64,000 nucleotides of DNA from Pontibacter oryzae (GTDB lineage: Bacteria; Bacteroidota; Bacteroidia; Cytophagales; Hymenobacteraceae): assembly GCF_003576375.1 (NCBI RefSeq), contig NZ_QWGE01000001.1:558001-622000 (forward strand), in the 5' to 3' direction. Below are positions 16,019-25,502 of this stretch, in pieces; position 1 is the first letter of the stretch, and the number at the start of each line of letters is the position of its first letter. Made by a program: the position numbers and the translations under genes. The notes under the pieces were generated by a model. That model worked only from the letters and a program-made list of their open reading frames with translations. It searched no databases and had not been told where the DNA came from.

Positions 16019-16657
16019 ATGACGCCCAAAATCCGGTTAGGTATAGTAGAAGACAAGCTCTCCCTCGTTAAAAACCTGGAGTTATACTTTGCTGCGTCTG
16101 AGCATGTGCAGTTGGTTTTTACTGAAGACAGGCTCGAGCCGCTTGCACACCTGTGCACTACCCTAACACCGGACATTGTACTCATGGATGTGGATTTAGG
16201 CGCATTTACAGGTATGGACGGTCTGCTTAGCATCAGGCAGACACACCCATCAGTAAAGGTACTTATGTTTACAGTCATCGACGATGAAGCCACCCTTTTT
16301 GAGGCCATCGCCAATGGTGCGGATGGGTATATATTAAAAGACACGCCGCTCGAACAACTCGAACACTCTATTATAGAGACATATAAGGGTGGCTCGGTAA
16401 TATCCCCTTTGCTTACCTCGCGGCTACTGCATGTGTTCAGGCAGAACAGCATGGCCCAAAATGCCCTCACTATCCTCACTCCCCGGGAAAACGATATCCT
16501 TAAACACTTAGTCAAAGGGTATTCCTACAAACAGGTTGCCACAGCTTTAGGTATAAGCCTAGGCACTGTTCGCAGCCATATTGAGAATATTTACAGTAAG
16601 TTAGGCGTAAACAGTAAGGCCGAAGCAGTAGCTAAATTCTTAAACGGTAGCAGGTAA
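16019..16657 (+). CDS. LuxR/NarL-type response regulator
   Basis: A 212-residue two-domain regulator. The receiver domain (about residues 5-120) has the acidic pair near residue 11, the phosphoacceptor Asp in LMDVDLG (about residue 60) and Lys in LKDTP. The C-terminal LuxR helix-turn-helix (about 148-210) has LTPRENDILKHLVKGYSYKQ and SLGTVRSHIENIYSKLGV. It should bind DNA when phosphorylated. No histidine kinase is adjacent. The next gene in the same direction is the giant adhesin, 307 bases on, so adhesin control is an attractive guess from position only. Confidence 0.92.
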   Translation: MTPKIRLGIVEDKLSLVKNLELYFAASEHVQLVFTEDRLEPLAHLCTTLTPDIVLMDVDLGAFTGMDGLLSIRQTHPSVKVLMFTVIDDEATLFEAIANGADGYILKDTPLEQLEHSIIETYKGGSVISPLLTSRLLHVFRQNSMAQNALTILTPRENDILKHLVKGYSYKQVATALGISLGTVRSHIENIYSKLGVNSKAEAVAKFLNGSR

Positions 16658-16964
16658 CCCCCTTTTGTTTGGTTGTATAATTTACCTAACAGCATTCCAG
16701 CTAATTATTCCTTTTAAAATCATAATAGTACAATTTTAATTTTTAATACCTGATGTTTATCCGGTTGTGGCTTACTTGAACAATCAATAGATTTGTAAAA
16801 TTTTTATAGTCGAATTTTAAATAATTGCAAGAAACTGCATATCCAACTTTTAAAATGTAGTTTTACTTTAGATATATATTTTCTAATATTATAGAATATA
16901 ATATATTTTTCCTCAGCTTTTTATTGAATAATATATAGTTAAACTTTTACAACCAACCCTTTTT
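16658..16964 (+). other. AT-rich leader region of the adhesin gene
   Basis: A 307-base gap that is markedly richer in A and T than the surrounding genes. It holds the promoter at 16765-16795, followed by about 160 bases of untranslated leader with short AT-rich inverted repeats around 16880-16935. No open frame and no clear terminator for the preceding regulator gene were seen. Confidence 0.6.
16765..16795 (+). promoter_or_regulatory. Candidate promoter of the adhesin operon
   Basis: TTG (16765-16767), a 20-base spacer and TAGATTTG (16788-16795) match the Bacteroidota promoter consensus. It predicts an untranslated leader of about 160 bases before the ATG at 16965. Confidence 0.55.
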
Positions 16965-19900
16965 ATGATGAAAAATCTACTCTTCCAGAGAAGGAAGCGT
17001 ATGCACTCTGCTGTGCCCAAACGGCCCGGTACGAGTGGCAGCAAATGGAAGCTAAGCCTGATGCTGTTCGTTTTCTTTTTCTTGCTGCAAGCCTCAACGG
17101 CCTTAGCATCCCACTTCCGCTACGGCAGTATCTCTTGGCGGTATGTTAGTGGTAATACTGTTGAAGTGAAATACTCTCAGGCTACTGCCAGTTTTGGCTC
17201 TACGATGGTAGTAGGTAAGCAGGCATCTTCTGCATACATCGATATGGGAGATGGCCGCAGTCTCAGTATTCCGTTGACAATAACGGCTGTTAACAATTCT
17301 GAAGGCTGGTACTATGCCGAGGGTGTTGCAACCTACACCTATGCTAATGCTGGCACCTATACAGCCTCTTTCACAAGTGGTAACAAAATATCTGGCTTGC
17401 AAAACAACAGTAATGGCTATTGGAACATTACTACTCAGATAACAACAGGTAATAATAATAGTGGGCCAGTACTAACACTGCCTACAATAGTTAACGTCCC
17501 TAAAGGCAGTATTACGGCCACATTTTTAGTACCGGCAAATGATCCTGATGGAGACCCAATATCATTTAGGTTAGCAAATGGTACTGAATTACCAGGTATC
17601 CAATCCAATACGCCAGGCACGCACCCTAGTGGCATTACTGTTAATAGTGCCACTGGCCTCGTAACTTTTAATACCTCAGACAAAAATACAGGAGAGCTAT
17701 ACAATACTGCTATTGTTGTAGAGGATAATAAAGGAGCTACTAGTATGGTAGACTTTATTATCAAAATCACCGAACCTTCTACCCCACCGGCTTTCGACTA
17801 TGCCGTTACCCCTTCTGCAGGCACAATTTATAAAGTGGCTCCGGGGCAGCAGGTGCAGTTTAACATAAAGGCAACTGACTCTGATGCAGGCGACGTAGTA
17901 ACCCTACAAGCAACCGGCGTACCTGCAGGCGCAACTATAAACCCTGCCTTCCCTACTTTAGGCAACCCAGTACAAGCTTCTTTCTCGTGGACTCCTACGG
18001 CGAACAACAAAGGAACAAACGTTATCAACTTCGTAGCACAGGATTCTAAAGGCGTGCAAAGTACCTCTTCTGTAGTAATACAGGTGAGCTTAGCCCCTAA
18101 GTTTGATGTCCCCCCTACACCAGCCATTGGCCAGCATAACGTTGTAGCGCCAGGCACTAACTTAACTTATACAGTACAGGCTTCTGACCCTGATGCAGAT
18201 GACAAGGTTAGTATTGTTTCTGTAGAAGCCAAAAAAGCTGACGGCACGTGGGGGCCACTCTATAGCGGTGCCTCTTTCAGTGCGCTGCCTACCCCTGCTG
18301 GTAACAGCACTTCAGGTACTTTTAGCTGGACGCCGGCTGCCAGTGATTGGGGGCATAAACATGTAAGGTTTGTTGCCGAAGACACTTATGGCGATCGAAC
18401 AACCCATGAAGTTAGCCAGTTAGTTAATACTATACCTGTATTTACAAGTTCTCCTATAACCACTGCTACAGTAGGGCAGCTATATGTATACAATATCACG
18501 GGAACAGACCCTGATGTTACATACGGCGATGCACTAAAATTAATGTCTGGTGCACTTCCTTCCTGGCTTACATTAACTGATAACGGTAATGGCACAGCTG
18601 TTCTGTCGGGAACACCGAGTCCTTCAGATGCAGGCACTGCTAACCTCGCGTTGACACTAGAAGATGAACACCATCATAATGGCGGCATGGCAATGCAAAA
18701 CTTCTCCATCGAAGTTAAAAACATTCCACCGAATGAGATTTCTGGAACAGGAACAAACAAAAGGGCTACCTACGCAAACGCTACAGTTATCGATGATCAA
18801 ATAGTTGTTACTGGTTCTGAAAACATAGAAGGCCTCCGCGTTTACATTGAAAGCGGATTCCAAGTAGGCGACAACTTATCCTTTACAAGCCCACTACCGG
18901 CAGGAGTGATGTATAGCTATAACGCAGCTACTGGCGCATTGATTTTTACAGGCTCTGCCTCTTCTGCAGAATGGCAGTCAGTTTTAAGAACGGTACAATT
19001 TTCTACCACCACTTCGAACACTGCTAATAGGACCTTCAAATTTATATTGGGAGATTTAGTGAGCTTGACACTTAATGGTAAGTCTCACTTCTATAAGTAC
19101 ATCACCACTCCTTTTTCTTGGACGGGCGCTAAAACAGAAGCCGCTAAACACACCTTGTTCGGAATGTCGGGTTATTTGGCAACTATCACATCTCAGGCTG
19201 AGGGCGACTTCATCAAGAATAAGCTACAGGGTGATGGCTGGGTAGGTGGCTCAGATGATTTCTCGCACATCAATGCAGCCCTTGGTACTAACCAGTTCGC
19301 AAACCAAGCTAGTGCAGAAGGCAAATGGTATTGGGTAACTGGTCCGGAAAAAGGCACCGCGATTTCTACCGGTAACGTCACTCCTGTTTCAGCCAACGGC
19401 GCTTATATGTTCTGGAACCCGCAAGAGCCTAACAACTCGGGGAATAACGAGCATTACATGCAGGTTTACGCTCATAGCGGAGGTAAATGGAATGATTTAC
19501 CTAATACCAGTACTCTAGGCTATGTTGTAGAATTTGGTGGTTATACTAATGATCCGGCTCTCAACATAGAGTACGCAAGAACCTTTACATACTTCAAACT
19601 AGCAACTCCAACAGTAACAGATGTTGCAGGTAAAACACAGGGAGCCATAAACGATAACACACCTACTGTAAAGGGTACTGCTGCTCCCAATTCAGTAGTA
19701 ACAATTTATCTAAATACTGCTATTGTAACTACCGTTACAGCAGACGCTGACGGTAACTGGACTTATACCTTTACTCCTGCTCTTACAGATGGCTCATATA
19801 CTTTAGAAGCCAAAGCAAAGGATAGTGATGGTTTTGAAAGTGATAAATCTGCTCCGTTTACCTTTACTGTAGATACGAATGCACCTATCGCCCCTGTTTT

Positions 19901-22484
19901 CACTGCTTTATCTTCTGATAACGGCACAGATGCAAAAGATGGTGTAACGAACGATGCTACATTAGTACTATCAGGAACAGCAGAAGCAAATGCAACTGTT
20001 GCTATTACACTAGCCGGGAATACAATAGGCACTACCATTGCTGATGGTACCGGCGCATGGTCCTATAGCTACGAGGGTACTACTCTTCCTGAAGGCATGC
20101 ACGCTTTCTCAGCTACAGCAACTGATGCTGCTGGCAATACCAGCCCTGCCAGTGCCGCTTACCAGGTAACTATAGATCAGACGGCACCAACGCTTACCAT
20201 CTCAACAACTGCTACAAGCCCAGCTAATACTGCTTTTGAAATTAAAGTAGAAGCCAGTGAAGCAGTTTATACGTTAACCAAAGAGTCTTTCACAGTGATG
20301 AATGGCGCGCTATCTGGCCTTGTTAAGGATGGTTTGACTTACACGGCTACCGTTACGCCTGCCGCAGACGGAGAAGTTAAGGTAAGCCTTGCTAAAGACC
20401 TGATGACAGACCTAGCAGGAAACATGAACGCTGCGTCAAACATACTTGCCCTGACCTACGATGCTACGCGTCCGACGGTAGCAGTAGCAAGCCAGTCACC
20501 AAACCCTGTGAACGCTGCCTTCGGCATCAGCATCACCTTCACTGAAGATGTAACAGGTTTTGAGTCCGCTGACATCACGGTGGCGAATGGCACGGTTAGC
20601 GGCTTCTCGCAAATTGATAACCGCCGCTACACGGCCATGGTTAACCCAACCACGGATGGGCAGGTTACAGTTTCGTTAGCAGCCAATGTGGCCGCCGACG
20701 CCGCTACAAACGGCAACGAAGCCTCTAACTCGCTGACGCGCCTCTACGACGCCGTTCGGCCGACAGTGGCTCTTGCCAGCGCGGCAGCCAACCCAGTAAA
20801 CACAGCTTTTGAGGTTAGCATCGTGTTCTCCGAGCCTGTCTCAGGATTCACGCTTGACGACATCTCTGTTTCAAACGGTACGGCTGCCCAGTTCACGAAA
20901 GTGGATGACGCCAAATACACCGCCACTATCACACCGACTGCTGATGGCGAGGTGCGCGTGGCAATTGCCGCCAACGTAGCCGCAGATGCCGCCACAAACG
21001 GCAATGAGGCCGCAGAAAGCTTAATTAGAGCTTACGACGCAACCAAGCCTGAAGTAACAGTAGCGACCACAGCCCCTAACCCAACTAACACCACCATTGC
21101 GGTAACGGTTGAGTTCTCGGAGAGCGTTACAGGTTTTGAAGTGTCGGACCTGAGCATAAGCAACGGAACAGCAGCTGATTTTGTAGCCATGAGCGTAACC
21201 AAATACACAGCTATTGTTACACCTGCGGCAGATGGTGAGGTAACCATCGCGGTTGCCGCCAATGTAGCCGCAGATGCCGCCACAAACGGCAACAAAGCCT
21301 CTAACACCATCGCAATTACCTACGACGCTACTGCCCCTAAAGGCTATGCCGTCGCATTCGACCAGGCGCGTGTAGACGTAACAAACGTATCGAACGCTTC
21401 TGTAAGTATAACAGGCGCAGAAGTGGGTACCACCTACGCCTACTCTATTCAGAGCAGCAACGGGGGTACCCCTATAACAGGTACCGGTACGGTAGCAGCG
21501 GCGTCTTTCCAGCTTAGCAACCTTGACCTGACCGGCCTGAACGATGGTACGCTGACAATCAGCCTCCAACTGACTGATGCCGCCACCAACCAGGGTGCAG
21601 CAGCAACAGCCGAAGTTATCAAGATTACGCGCAACATCGTTTCTGTGGCCACGCCGGCCACGATGCAAGTGCCAATCAGAACTACTTTCGGAAAAATTGG
21701 GCTGCCTACGCAGGTGGAAGTTACTTACAGCACCGGTGAGAAGGAAACCATTGCGGTAACCTGGCAGGAGGGCAATTACAACGGTTTCGTTGCTGGCCCT
21801 TACACCCTGGCAGGCGACCTGACCCTGGCCGCAATGACGACTAACATTGATGGCCACAAGGCCAGCATCACGGTGGAGGTGCAGCCAAACAAGGCGCCAA
21901 CAGCCCTTGCCCTGAGCAAAAACACCTTCAAGCCGAACACAACCGCAGCTGATGTGATTGGTGAGTTCGCCACCACGGACGCTGACGACCCAGCTGCGCC
22001 ACTTTTCGAGGAGCACGTGTACACGCTGGTGAGCGGGCAAGGCGATGCGGACAACAGCCTGTTCGAAATCAGAGGCAAGGAACTGCACCTGAGATCAAAC
22101 CATGGCCTGTCTGGCCAAGTGAGCTTCACGATCCGCGTGCGCTCGACTGACCCTTACAACAACACCATCGAAAAGGCCTTCACACTACAGAAGACAGCCT
22201 ACGAGGTTGCCACCGAGGACGTGAAGATCGTTAACGCCTTCACTCCTAACGGCGACGGTTTCAATGACAACTGGACGATTCCGGAGCTGCGCTTCTACAA
22301 CAACGTGTACATCCAGGTTTTTGACCGTTCAGGTGTACGTGTGTTCGAGACCACTGATCCGGAGACCGGCTGGAATGGCCGTGCCGCCAACGGGCAGCTG
22401 CTGAAAGGGCCTTACCTGTACATCGTGGAGGTAAAGGATATCAATTGGGTGAAAAGAGGTGTCGTGACAATCCTTAGCAAGTAA
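16965..22484 (+). CDS. Giant modular surface adhesin with T9SS type B sorting domain (SprB-like)
   Basis: An 1839-residue protein. A long basic N-terminus and hydrophobic stretch (about 30-48, ending TALAS) form the signal peptide. A Ser/Thr-rich N-terminal module is followed by several cadherin- or Ig-like modules (about 165-620), a C-type lectin-like domain (about 705-858: FSWTGAKTEAAK, YMFWNPQEPNN, GKWNDLP), two Ig-like modules (about 885-1070), four tandem 95-96-residue Ig-like repeats (about 1070-1452) and further beta modules. Residues about 1755-1839, starting VNAFTPNGDGFNDNW, are the gliding-motility-associated C-terminal domain that sends proteins through T9SS to the surface. The lectin-like domain suggests binding to sugars. 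PorP/SprF and OmpA-like genes follow at 5 and 12 bases. Base composition shifts towards GC in its last third. Confidence 0.88.
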   Translation: MMKNLLFQRRKRMHSAVPKRPGTSGSKWKLSLMLFVFFFLLQASTALASHFRYGSISWRYVSGNTVEVKYSQATASFGSTMVVGKQASSAYIDMGDGRSLSIPLTITAVNNSEGWYYAEGVATYTYANAGTYTASFTSGNKISGLQNNSNGYWNITTQITTGNNNSGPVLTLPTIVNVPKGSITATFLVPANDPDGDPISFRLANGTELPGIQSNTPGTHPSGITVNSATGLVTFNTSDKNTGELYNTAIVVEDNKGATSMVDFIIKITEPSTPPAFDYAVTPSAGTIYKVAPGQQVQFNIKATDSDAGDVVTLQATGVPAGATINPAFPTLGNPVQASFSWTPTANNKGTNVINFVAQDSKGVQSTSSVVIQVSLAPKFDVPPTPAIGQHNVVAPGTNLTYTVQASDPDADDKVSIVSVEAKKADGTWGPLYSGASFSALPTPAGNSTSGTFSWTPAASDWGHKHVRFVAEDTYGDRTTHEVSQLVNTIPVFTSSPITTATVGQLYVYNITGTDPDVTYGDALKLMSGALPSWLTLTDNGNGTAVLSGTPSPSDAGTANLALTLEDEHHHNGGMAMQNFSIEVKNIPPNEISGTGTNKRATYANATVIDDQIVVTGSENIEGLRVYIESGFQVGDNLSFTSPLPAGVMYSYNAATGALIFTGSASSAEWQSVLRTVQFSTTTSNTANRTFKFILGDLVSLTLNGKSHFYKYITTPFSWTGAKTEAAKHTLFGMSGYLATITSQAEGDFIKNKLQGDGWVGGSDDFSHINAALGTNQFANQASAEGKWYWVTGPEKGTAISTGNVTPVSANGAYMFWNPQEPNNSGNNEHYMQVYAHSGGKWNDLPNTSTLGYVVEFGGYTNDPALNIEYARTFTYFKLATPTVTDVAGKTQGAINDNTPTVKGTAAPNSVVTIYLNTAIVTTVTADADGNWTYTFTPALTDGSYTLEAKAKDSDGFESDKSAPFTFTVDTNAPIAPVFTALSSDNGTDAKDGVTNDATLVLSGTAEANATVAITLAGNTIGTTIADGTGAWSYSYEGTTLPEGMHAFSATATDAAGNTSPASAAYQVTIDQTAPTLTISTTATSPANTAFEIKVEASEAVYTLTKESFTVMNGALSGLVKDGLTYTATVTPAADGEVKVSLAKDLMTDLAGNMNAASNILALTYDATRPTVAVASQSPNPVNAAFGISITFTEDVTGFESADITVANGTVSGFSQIDNRRYTAMVNPTTDGQVTVSLAANVAADAATNGNEASNSLTRLYDAVRPTVALASAAANPVNTAFEVSIVFSEPVSGFTLDDISVSNGTAAQFTKVDDAKYTATITPTADGEVRVAIAANVAADAATNGNEAAESLIRAYDATKPEVTVATTAPNPTNTTIAVTVEFSESVTGFEVSDLSISNGTAADFVAMSVTKYTAIVTPAADGEVTIAVAANVAADAATNGNKASNTIAITYDATAPKGYAVAFDQARVDVTNVSNASVSITGAEVGTTYAYSIQSSNGGTPITGTGTVAAASFQLSNLDLTGLNDGTLTISLQLTDAATNQGAAATAEVIKITRNIVSVATPATMQVPIRTTFGKIGLPTQVEVTYSTGEKETIAVTWQEGNYNGFVAGPYTLAGDLTLAAMTTNIDGHKASITVEVQPNKAPTALALSKNTFKPNTTAADVIGEFATTDADDPAAPLFEEHVYTLVSGQGDADNSLFEIRGKELHLRSNHGLSGQVSFTIRVRSTDPYNNTIEKAFTLQKTAYEVATEDVKIVNAFTPNGDGFNDNWTIPELRFYNNVYIQVFDRSGVRVFETTDPETGWNGRAANGQLLKGPYLYIVEVKDINWVKRGVVTILSK
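20172..21320 (+). repeat. Four tandem Ig-like repeats of 95-96 codons inside the adhesin
   Basis: Repeat units begin at 20172, 20457, 20745 and 21033, and the next YDAT boundary is at 21321, giving spacings of 285, 288, 288 and 288 bases. Each unit opens with (Y/I)D(A/Q)(T/V)xP and ends with an AANVAADAATNGN-type segment. The last two units share an identical 29-base stretch (20976-21004 and 21264-21292) exactly 288 bases apart. Confidence 0.85.
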
Positions 22485-22489
22485 TTAGA

Positions 22490-23485
22490 ATGAAAAAAGT
22501 AGTATTATCCATAGCATTTGTACTTTCTGTTCTGGGCCTTCAGGCTCAGAACAGAAAGCATGTGGCCAACTTCTCGCTGTTCCAGCAGTACTTTAACCCG
22601 TCGCTTACCGGCTACGAGGGCTCCATGCTGAAAACCTATTACCGCAGCCAATGGACAGGCTATGAGGACGCGCCGAAGACCGTCTTCGCCTCCGCCGAGC
22701 TGGATCTGGCTGACATCAGAGACTGGAAAAGCAGCAACCGATTGAAGACCGCCGACCAAGAGGCTTACAGCCGCCAGGCGGGCGGCACCCACGCTTTCGG
22801 GCTGGCTGTGCTGCGCGACGAGTTCGGCCCGTTCTCCGAAACGCAGGTGCAGTTTAGCTACGGTGCCCGCGTACGCCTTTCTGAGAGGCTTGCTCTGCGC
22901 TGGGGCGCGGCTGCAACCTACAGTGCCAACCGCCTGGATGGCAATAAGCTGGTTGTCGATAACGAATTAGACCCGATGTACCAGGATTACACAGGCTCCC
23001 AGGCAAAAGCCGGCAAGGCAGACGTAAACCTAGGCCTGACGCTCACCTCCGAGAACTTCTACGTAGGCTACGCCATGCAAGACGTGCTCGCCGGTAAGGG
23101 CATTACGGGCGGTGATGACTACCTGGACGGTACCTATGCCCGCCAGCATGTGGTGCAGGCGGGTTACCGCGCGGCTCTCTCAGAGCAGTTTGGGGTAGTA
23201 GCCAATGCCATTTACCGCCACGACAAGTACCTGGATGAGACGGTGGAGGCACAGCTTAAGGGCGTATTTGCCAACACATTCTGGGCCAGCGCGGGTTACC
23301 GCAAGGACTTGGCCTACACTGTTGGTGCGGGCGCAAGGCTCAGCCAGTTTAAGGTGGGTTACGTGTACGAAGCTCCGGTTCAGGATGCAGAGCACATTGC
23401 CCGGAGCACCAACGAGATCACGCTGACCTATAACCTAGTTTCGGTGAAGTACCCTAAGTTCGGCAAGAAAGTAACCATGTGGTAA
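22490..23485 (+). CDS. PorP/SprF-family type IX secretion outer-membrane protein
   Basis: A 331-residue protein with a signal peptide (cleavage near LQAQ, residue 20). The mature start, SLFQQYFNPSLTGYEG, and the later GYRKDLAY and FKVGYVYE strands match the PorP/SprF family of outer-membrane beta barrels. In Flavobacterium johnsoniae SprF is needed to deliver the adhesin SprB through T9SS, and PorP-like proteins hold type B substrates at the surface. Lying 5 bases after the adhesin gene, it is the likely dedicated partner of that adhesin. Confidence 0.9.
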   Translation: MKKVVLSIAFVLSVLGLQAQNRKHVANFSLFQQYFNPSLTGYEGSMLKTYYRSQWTGYEDAPKTVFASAELDLADIRDWKSSNRLKTADQEAYSRQAGGTHAFGLAVLRDEFGPFSETQVQFSYGARVRLSERLALRWGAAATYSANRLDGNKLVVDNELDPMYQDYTGSQAKAGKADVNLGLTLTSENFYVGYAMQDVLAGKGITGGDDYLDGTYARQHVVQAGYRAALSEQFGVVANAIYRHDKYLDETVEAQLKGVFANTFWASAGYRKDLAYTVGAGARLSQFKVGYVYEAPVQDAEHIARSTNEITLTYNLVSVKYPKFGKKVTMW

Positions 23486-23497
23486 TCTAAAGCAACA

Positions 23498-24619
23498 ATG
23501 AAGAAAGTTATTTACACTATGGCACTGTTCCTGGCGGCTTCGGCCGCGCAGGCACAGGCGCCAATCAAGCATACGCAGGATGAGTTCGTCGACGTGACCA
23601 TGCTCGGCGATGACCTGTTCCTCTACACCAAGAAAGAAACCCAAGGCCAATACCTTTACCGCGAGGCCAAGGGCAGTGAGCCCGTGAGGGACACGCAGCT
23701 CAATGCTGGCACTATCAACGCTGTGGTAGGCAATAACCCTGCTACCGGCGAGCTGTACGTGTACCAGCAGAGCGGCCGCCGCGACAAGCGCATCGCCGTT
23801 TATAAATACGAGGGGGGCGGCTTCACTAAAACAGAGGAGCTTGAAGTACCGCGTTTCCGCAACAACTCTGAGAACCTGGGCATGTACCTCTCTGGGGACA
23901 GAAGTCAGCTCATCATCTCCGGAGAACTTTCCAAGTCCGAGGGGTACGATGACCTGTACCTGAGCCAGCGCCAGGACGGCAAGTGGAGCAAACCCGTGAA
24001 GATGGGCGGAAGCGTGAACAGCCGCCAGGCCGAGTTCGCCCCGTTCATGGCCTCCGACTCGCTGTTCTTCTCCCGCAAGGAAGGAAACGCAGCCTACGTC
24101 TACGCCGTTCCTGTGAAAGACGGACAACCAGCCGGTGAGCCTACAAGGCTGGAAGGGGCGGTGAACCAGCAGGACGCCTTTAACGCCTACTATAAGAAAA
24201 TTGGCGAGCGCGAGCTTTGGGTATCCTCCAGAGCCGGCGATTACTTCGCCTACCTCAGCGAGCCTGCCCCGGCAGTGGTGGAAGCGCCTGTGGTTGAGGA
24301 GGAGGAAACGCCTGCCGCACCGATGGCTCAGACACTCTACTTTGGCTTTAACGAGGTATACATGGGTACTGATGCAGAGCAGCAGCTCAAAGCGTTCCTG
24401 GAGGCCCAACAGCCGGGCACAACGGTGGCCGTAAAAGGCTTCTCCGACGCCAAGGGCCCTGTGAAGGGACGTGAGAAGGTGAGTCGCCAGCGCGCCGCCT
24501 TCGTGGCCTGGTACATCCAGGACAAGTTCAGCGAAAAGAACTTTACCGTGGAAACCGCCAGCCAGGTGCTCGACACAGTAAGCGAGCAAGGCCGCCGCGT
24601 GGAGCTGCAGGTTAAGTAG
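23498..24619 (+). CDS. OmpA-family protein with WD40-like beta-propeller repeats
   Basis: A 373-residue protein with a signal peptide (cleavage near AQAQ, residue 20). Residues about 25-265 carry PD40-like propeller segments such as SGDRSQLIISG, DDLYLSQRQDGKWS and SDSLFFSRKEG. A short acidic linker (VVEEEETP) leads to a C-terminal OmpA-like domain (about 285-373) with VKGFSDAKGPVKG and ending GRRVELQVK, expected to bind peptidoglycan. It is built like PorE and other T9SS accessory proteins and should tie the adhesin/PorP complex to the cell wall. It is the third gene of the adhesin operon and is followed by a terminator. Confidence 0.85.
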   Translation: MKKVIYTMALFLAASAAQAQAPIKHTQDEFVDVTMLGDDLFLYTKKETQGQYLYREAKGSEPVRDTQLNAGTINAVVGNNPATGELYVYQQSGRRDKRIAVYKYEGGGFTKTEELEVPRFRNNSENLGMYLSGDRSQLIISGELSKSEGYDDLYLSQRQDGKWSKPVKMGGSVNSRQAEFAPFMASDSLFFSRKEGNAAYVYAVPVKDGQPAGEPTRLEGAVNQQDAFNAYYKKIGERELWVSSRAGDYFAYLSEPAPAVVEAPVVEEEETPAAPMAQTLYFGFNEVYMGTDAEQQLKAFLEAQQPGTTVAVKGFSDAKGPVKGREKVSRQRAAFVAWYIQDKFSEKNFTVETASQVLDTVSEQGRRVELQVK

Positions 24620-24641
24620 AATAACTCAGCTTTATTTTAAC

Positions 24642-24674
24642 AAAAGGCCCTTGCCAGCAGGCAGGGGCCTTTTT
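24642..24674 (+). terminator. Terminator of the adhesin operon
   Basis: A GC-rich stem of about 13 bp with one wobble pair, between 24642 and 24672, followed by a T run, 22 bases after the OmpA-family stop codon. Confidence 0.85.
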
Positions 24675-24775
24675 GCGTTTAAAAACTCCGCATAATTTTA
24701 CATTCCGGTTATGTGCACGTATAGTTGCTTACCTCCTTTTCATAACTTATACCTCGAATTAAACTTCCTTCAAAA

Positions 24776-25447
24776 ATGAATAAACTAAAACTCATACTTT
24801 TCGATGTGAATGAAACCTTGCTGGATCTGAGCCCGATGGAGCAACGCATGAATCAGGCTTTCGAAAATGAGAACGCCTTTAAGCTTTGGTTTTACCTAAT
24901 GCTGCAGTATGCCTGGGTAGAAAACAGCATTGGCACGTACAGTAACCTCGGTGAAGTTGGGAAGGCTACCATGAGCATGCTAAACAAGCAATTAGGAAAA
25001 TCTGTGACTGAGCAAAAACAGCAAGAATTGCTACGTATGATCCGCTCACTAAAGCCGCACCCCGATGTTAAGCCTGCATTGGCTCAATTGAAAGAGGCTG
25101 GTTTCCGGCTTGTAAGCTTCACGAACTCGGCACAGCAAGTGGCAGAGGAACAGATGAGAAACGCAGGCCTAGACGAGTATCTTGAAGAAATAATGAGTGT
25201 AGACCTTGTGCAAAAGTATAAACCAGCCCCGGAAACTTACCTTAAAGCAATAAACCACCTTAACGCAAGCCCAGAAGAAACACTATTTATAGCGGCACAT
25301 GGCTGGGATGTTGCTGGCGCGGCAAACGCCGGCCTGCAAACGGGCTTTATAGACCGACCTGGCCAGGCGCTTTACCCACTGGCCCCTACCCCAACCTATC
25401 AAGGAAAAACGTTACTGGAACTGGCCAGCCAACTAACCACACTATAG
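24776..25447 (+). CDS. HAD-superfamily hydrolase (haloacid dehalogenase-like)
   Basis: A 223-residue protein. Motif I is FDVNETLLD with nucleophile Asp10; position +2 is Asn, as in dehalogenase-type members rather than the Asp of most phosphatases. SFTNS is motif II, KYKPAPETY holds the motif III Lys, and AAHGWDVAGAANAG is motif IV, typical of type II 2-haloacid dehalogenases. The helical cap (about residues 18-95) is type I. It probably hydrolyses a small substrate in the cytoplasm; true dehalogenation is not proven. It is monocistronic, between two independent genes. Confidence 0.82.
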   Translation: MNKLKLILFDVNETLLDLSPMEQRMNQAFENENAFKLWFYLMLQYAWVENSIGTYSNLGEVGKATMSMLNKQLGKSVTEQKQQELLRMIRSLKPHPDVKPALAQLKEAGFRLVSFTNSAQQVAEEQMRNAGLDEYLEEIMSVDLVQKYKPAPETYLKAINHLNASPEETLFIAAHGWDVAGAANAGLQTGFIDRPGQALYPLAPTPTYQGKTLLELASQLTTL

Positions 25448-25490
25448 ACTTAGTACGCGTTGGCAATTCGTCCTTTCCTACATATTTATG

Positions 25491-25498
25491 TACCTTAG
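25491..25498 (+). promoter_or_regulatory. -7-like box abutting the aminotransferase start
   Basis: TACCTTAG differs by one base from TAnnTTTG and ends 4 bases before the ATG at 25503. It would give a nearly leaderless mRNA, as proposed for pepE. Confidence 0.35.
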
Positions 25499-25502
25499 CG
25501 CC

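Noticed and set aside
21021..22088. 355-codon open frame antisense to the end of the adhesin gene
   Set aside because: Composition is Cys- and Arg-rich with no domain; it lies opposite a well supported coding region whose codon pattern produces long antisense frames.
23435..24589. 384-codon open frame antisense to the OmpA-family gene
   Set aside because: No signal, domain or plausible promoter; the plus-strand gene has clear signal peptide and OmpA motifs, so this is a shadow frame of GC-rich coding DNA.
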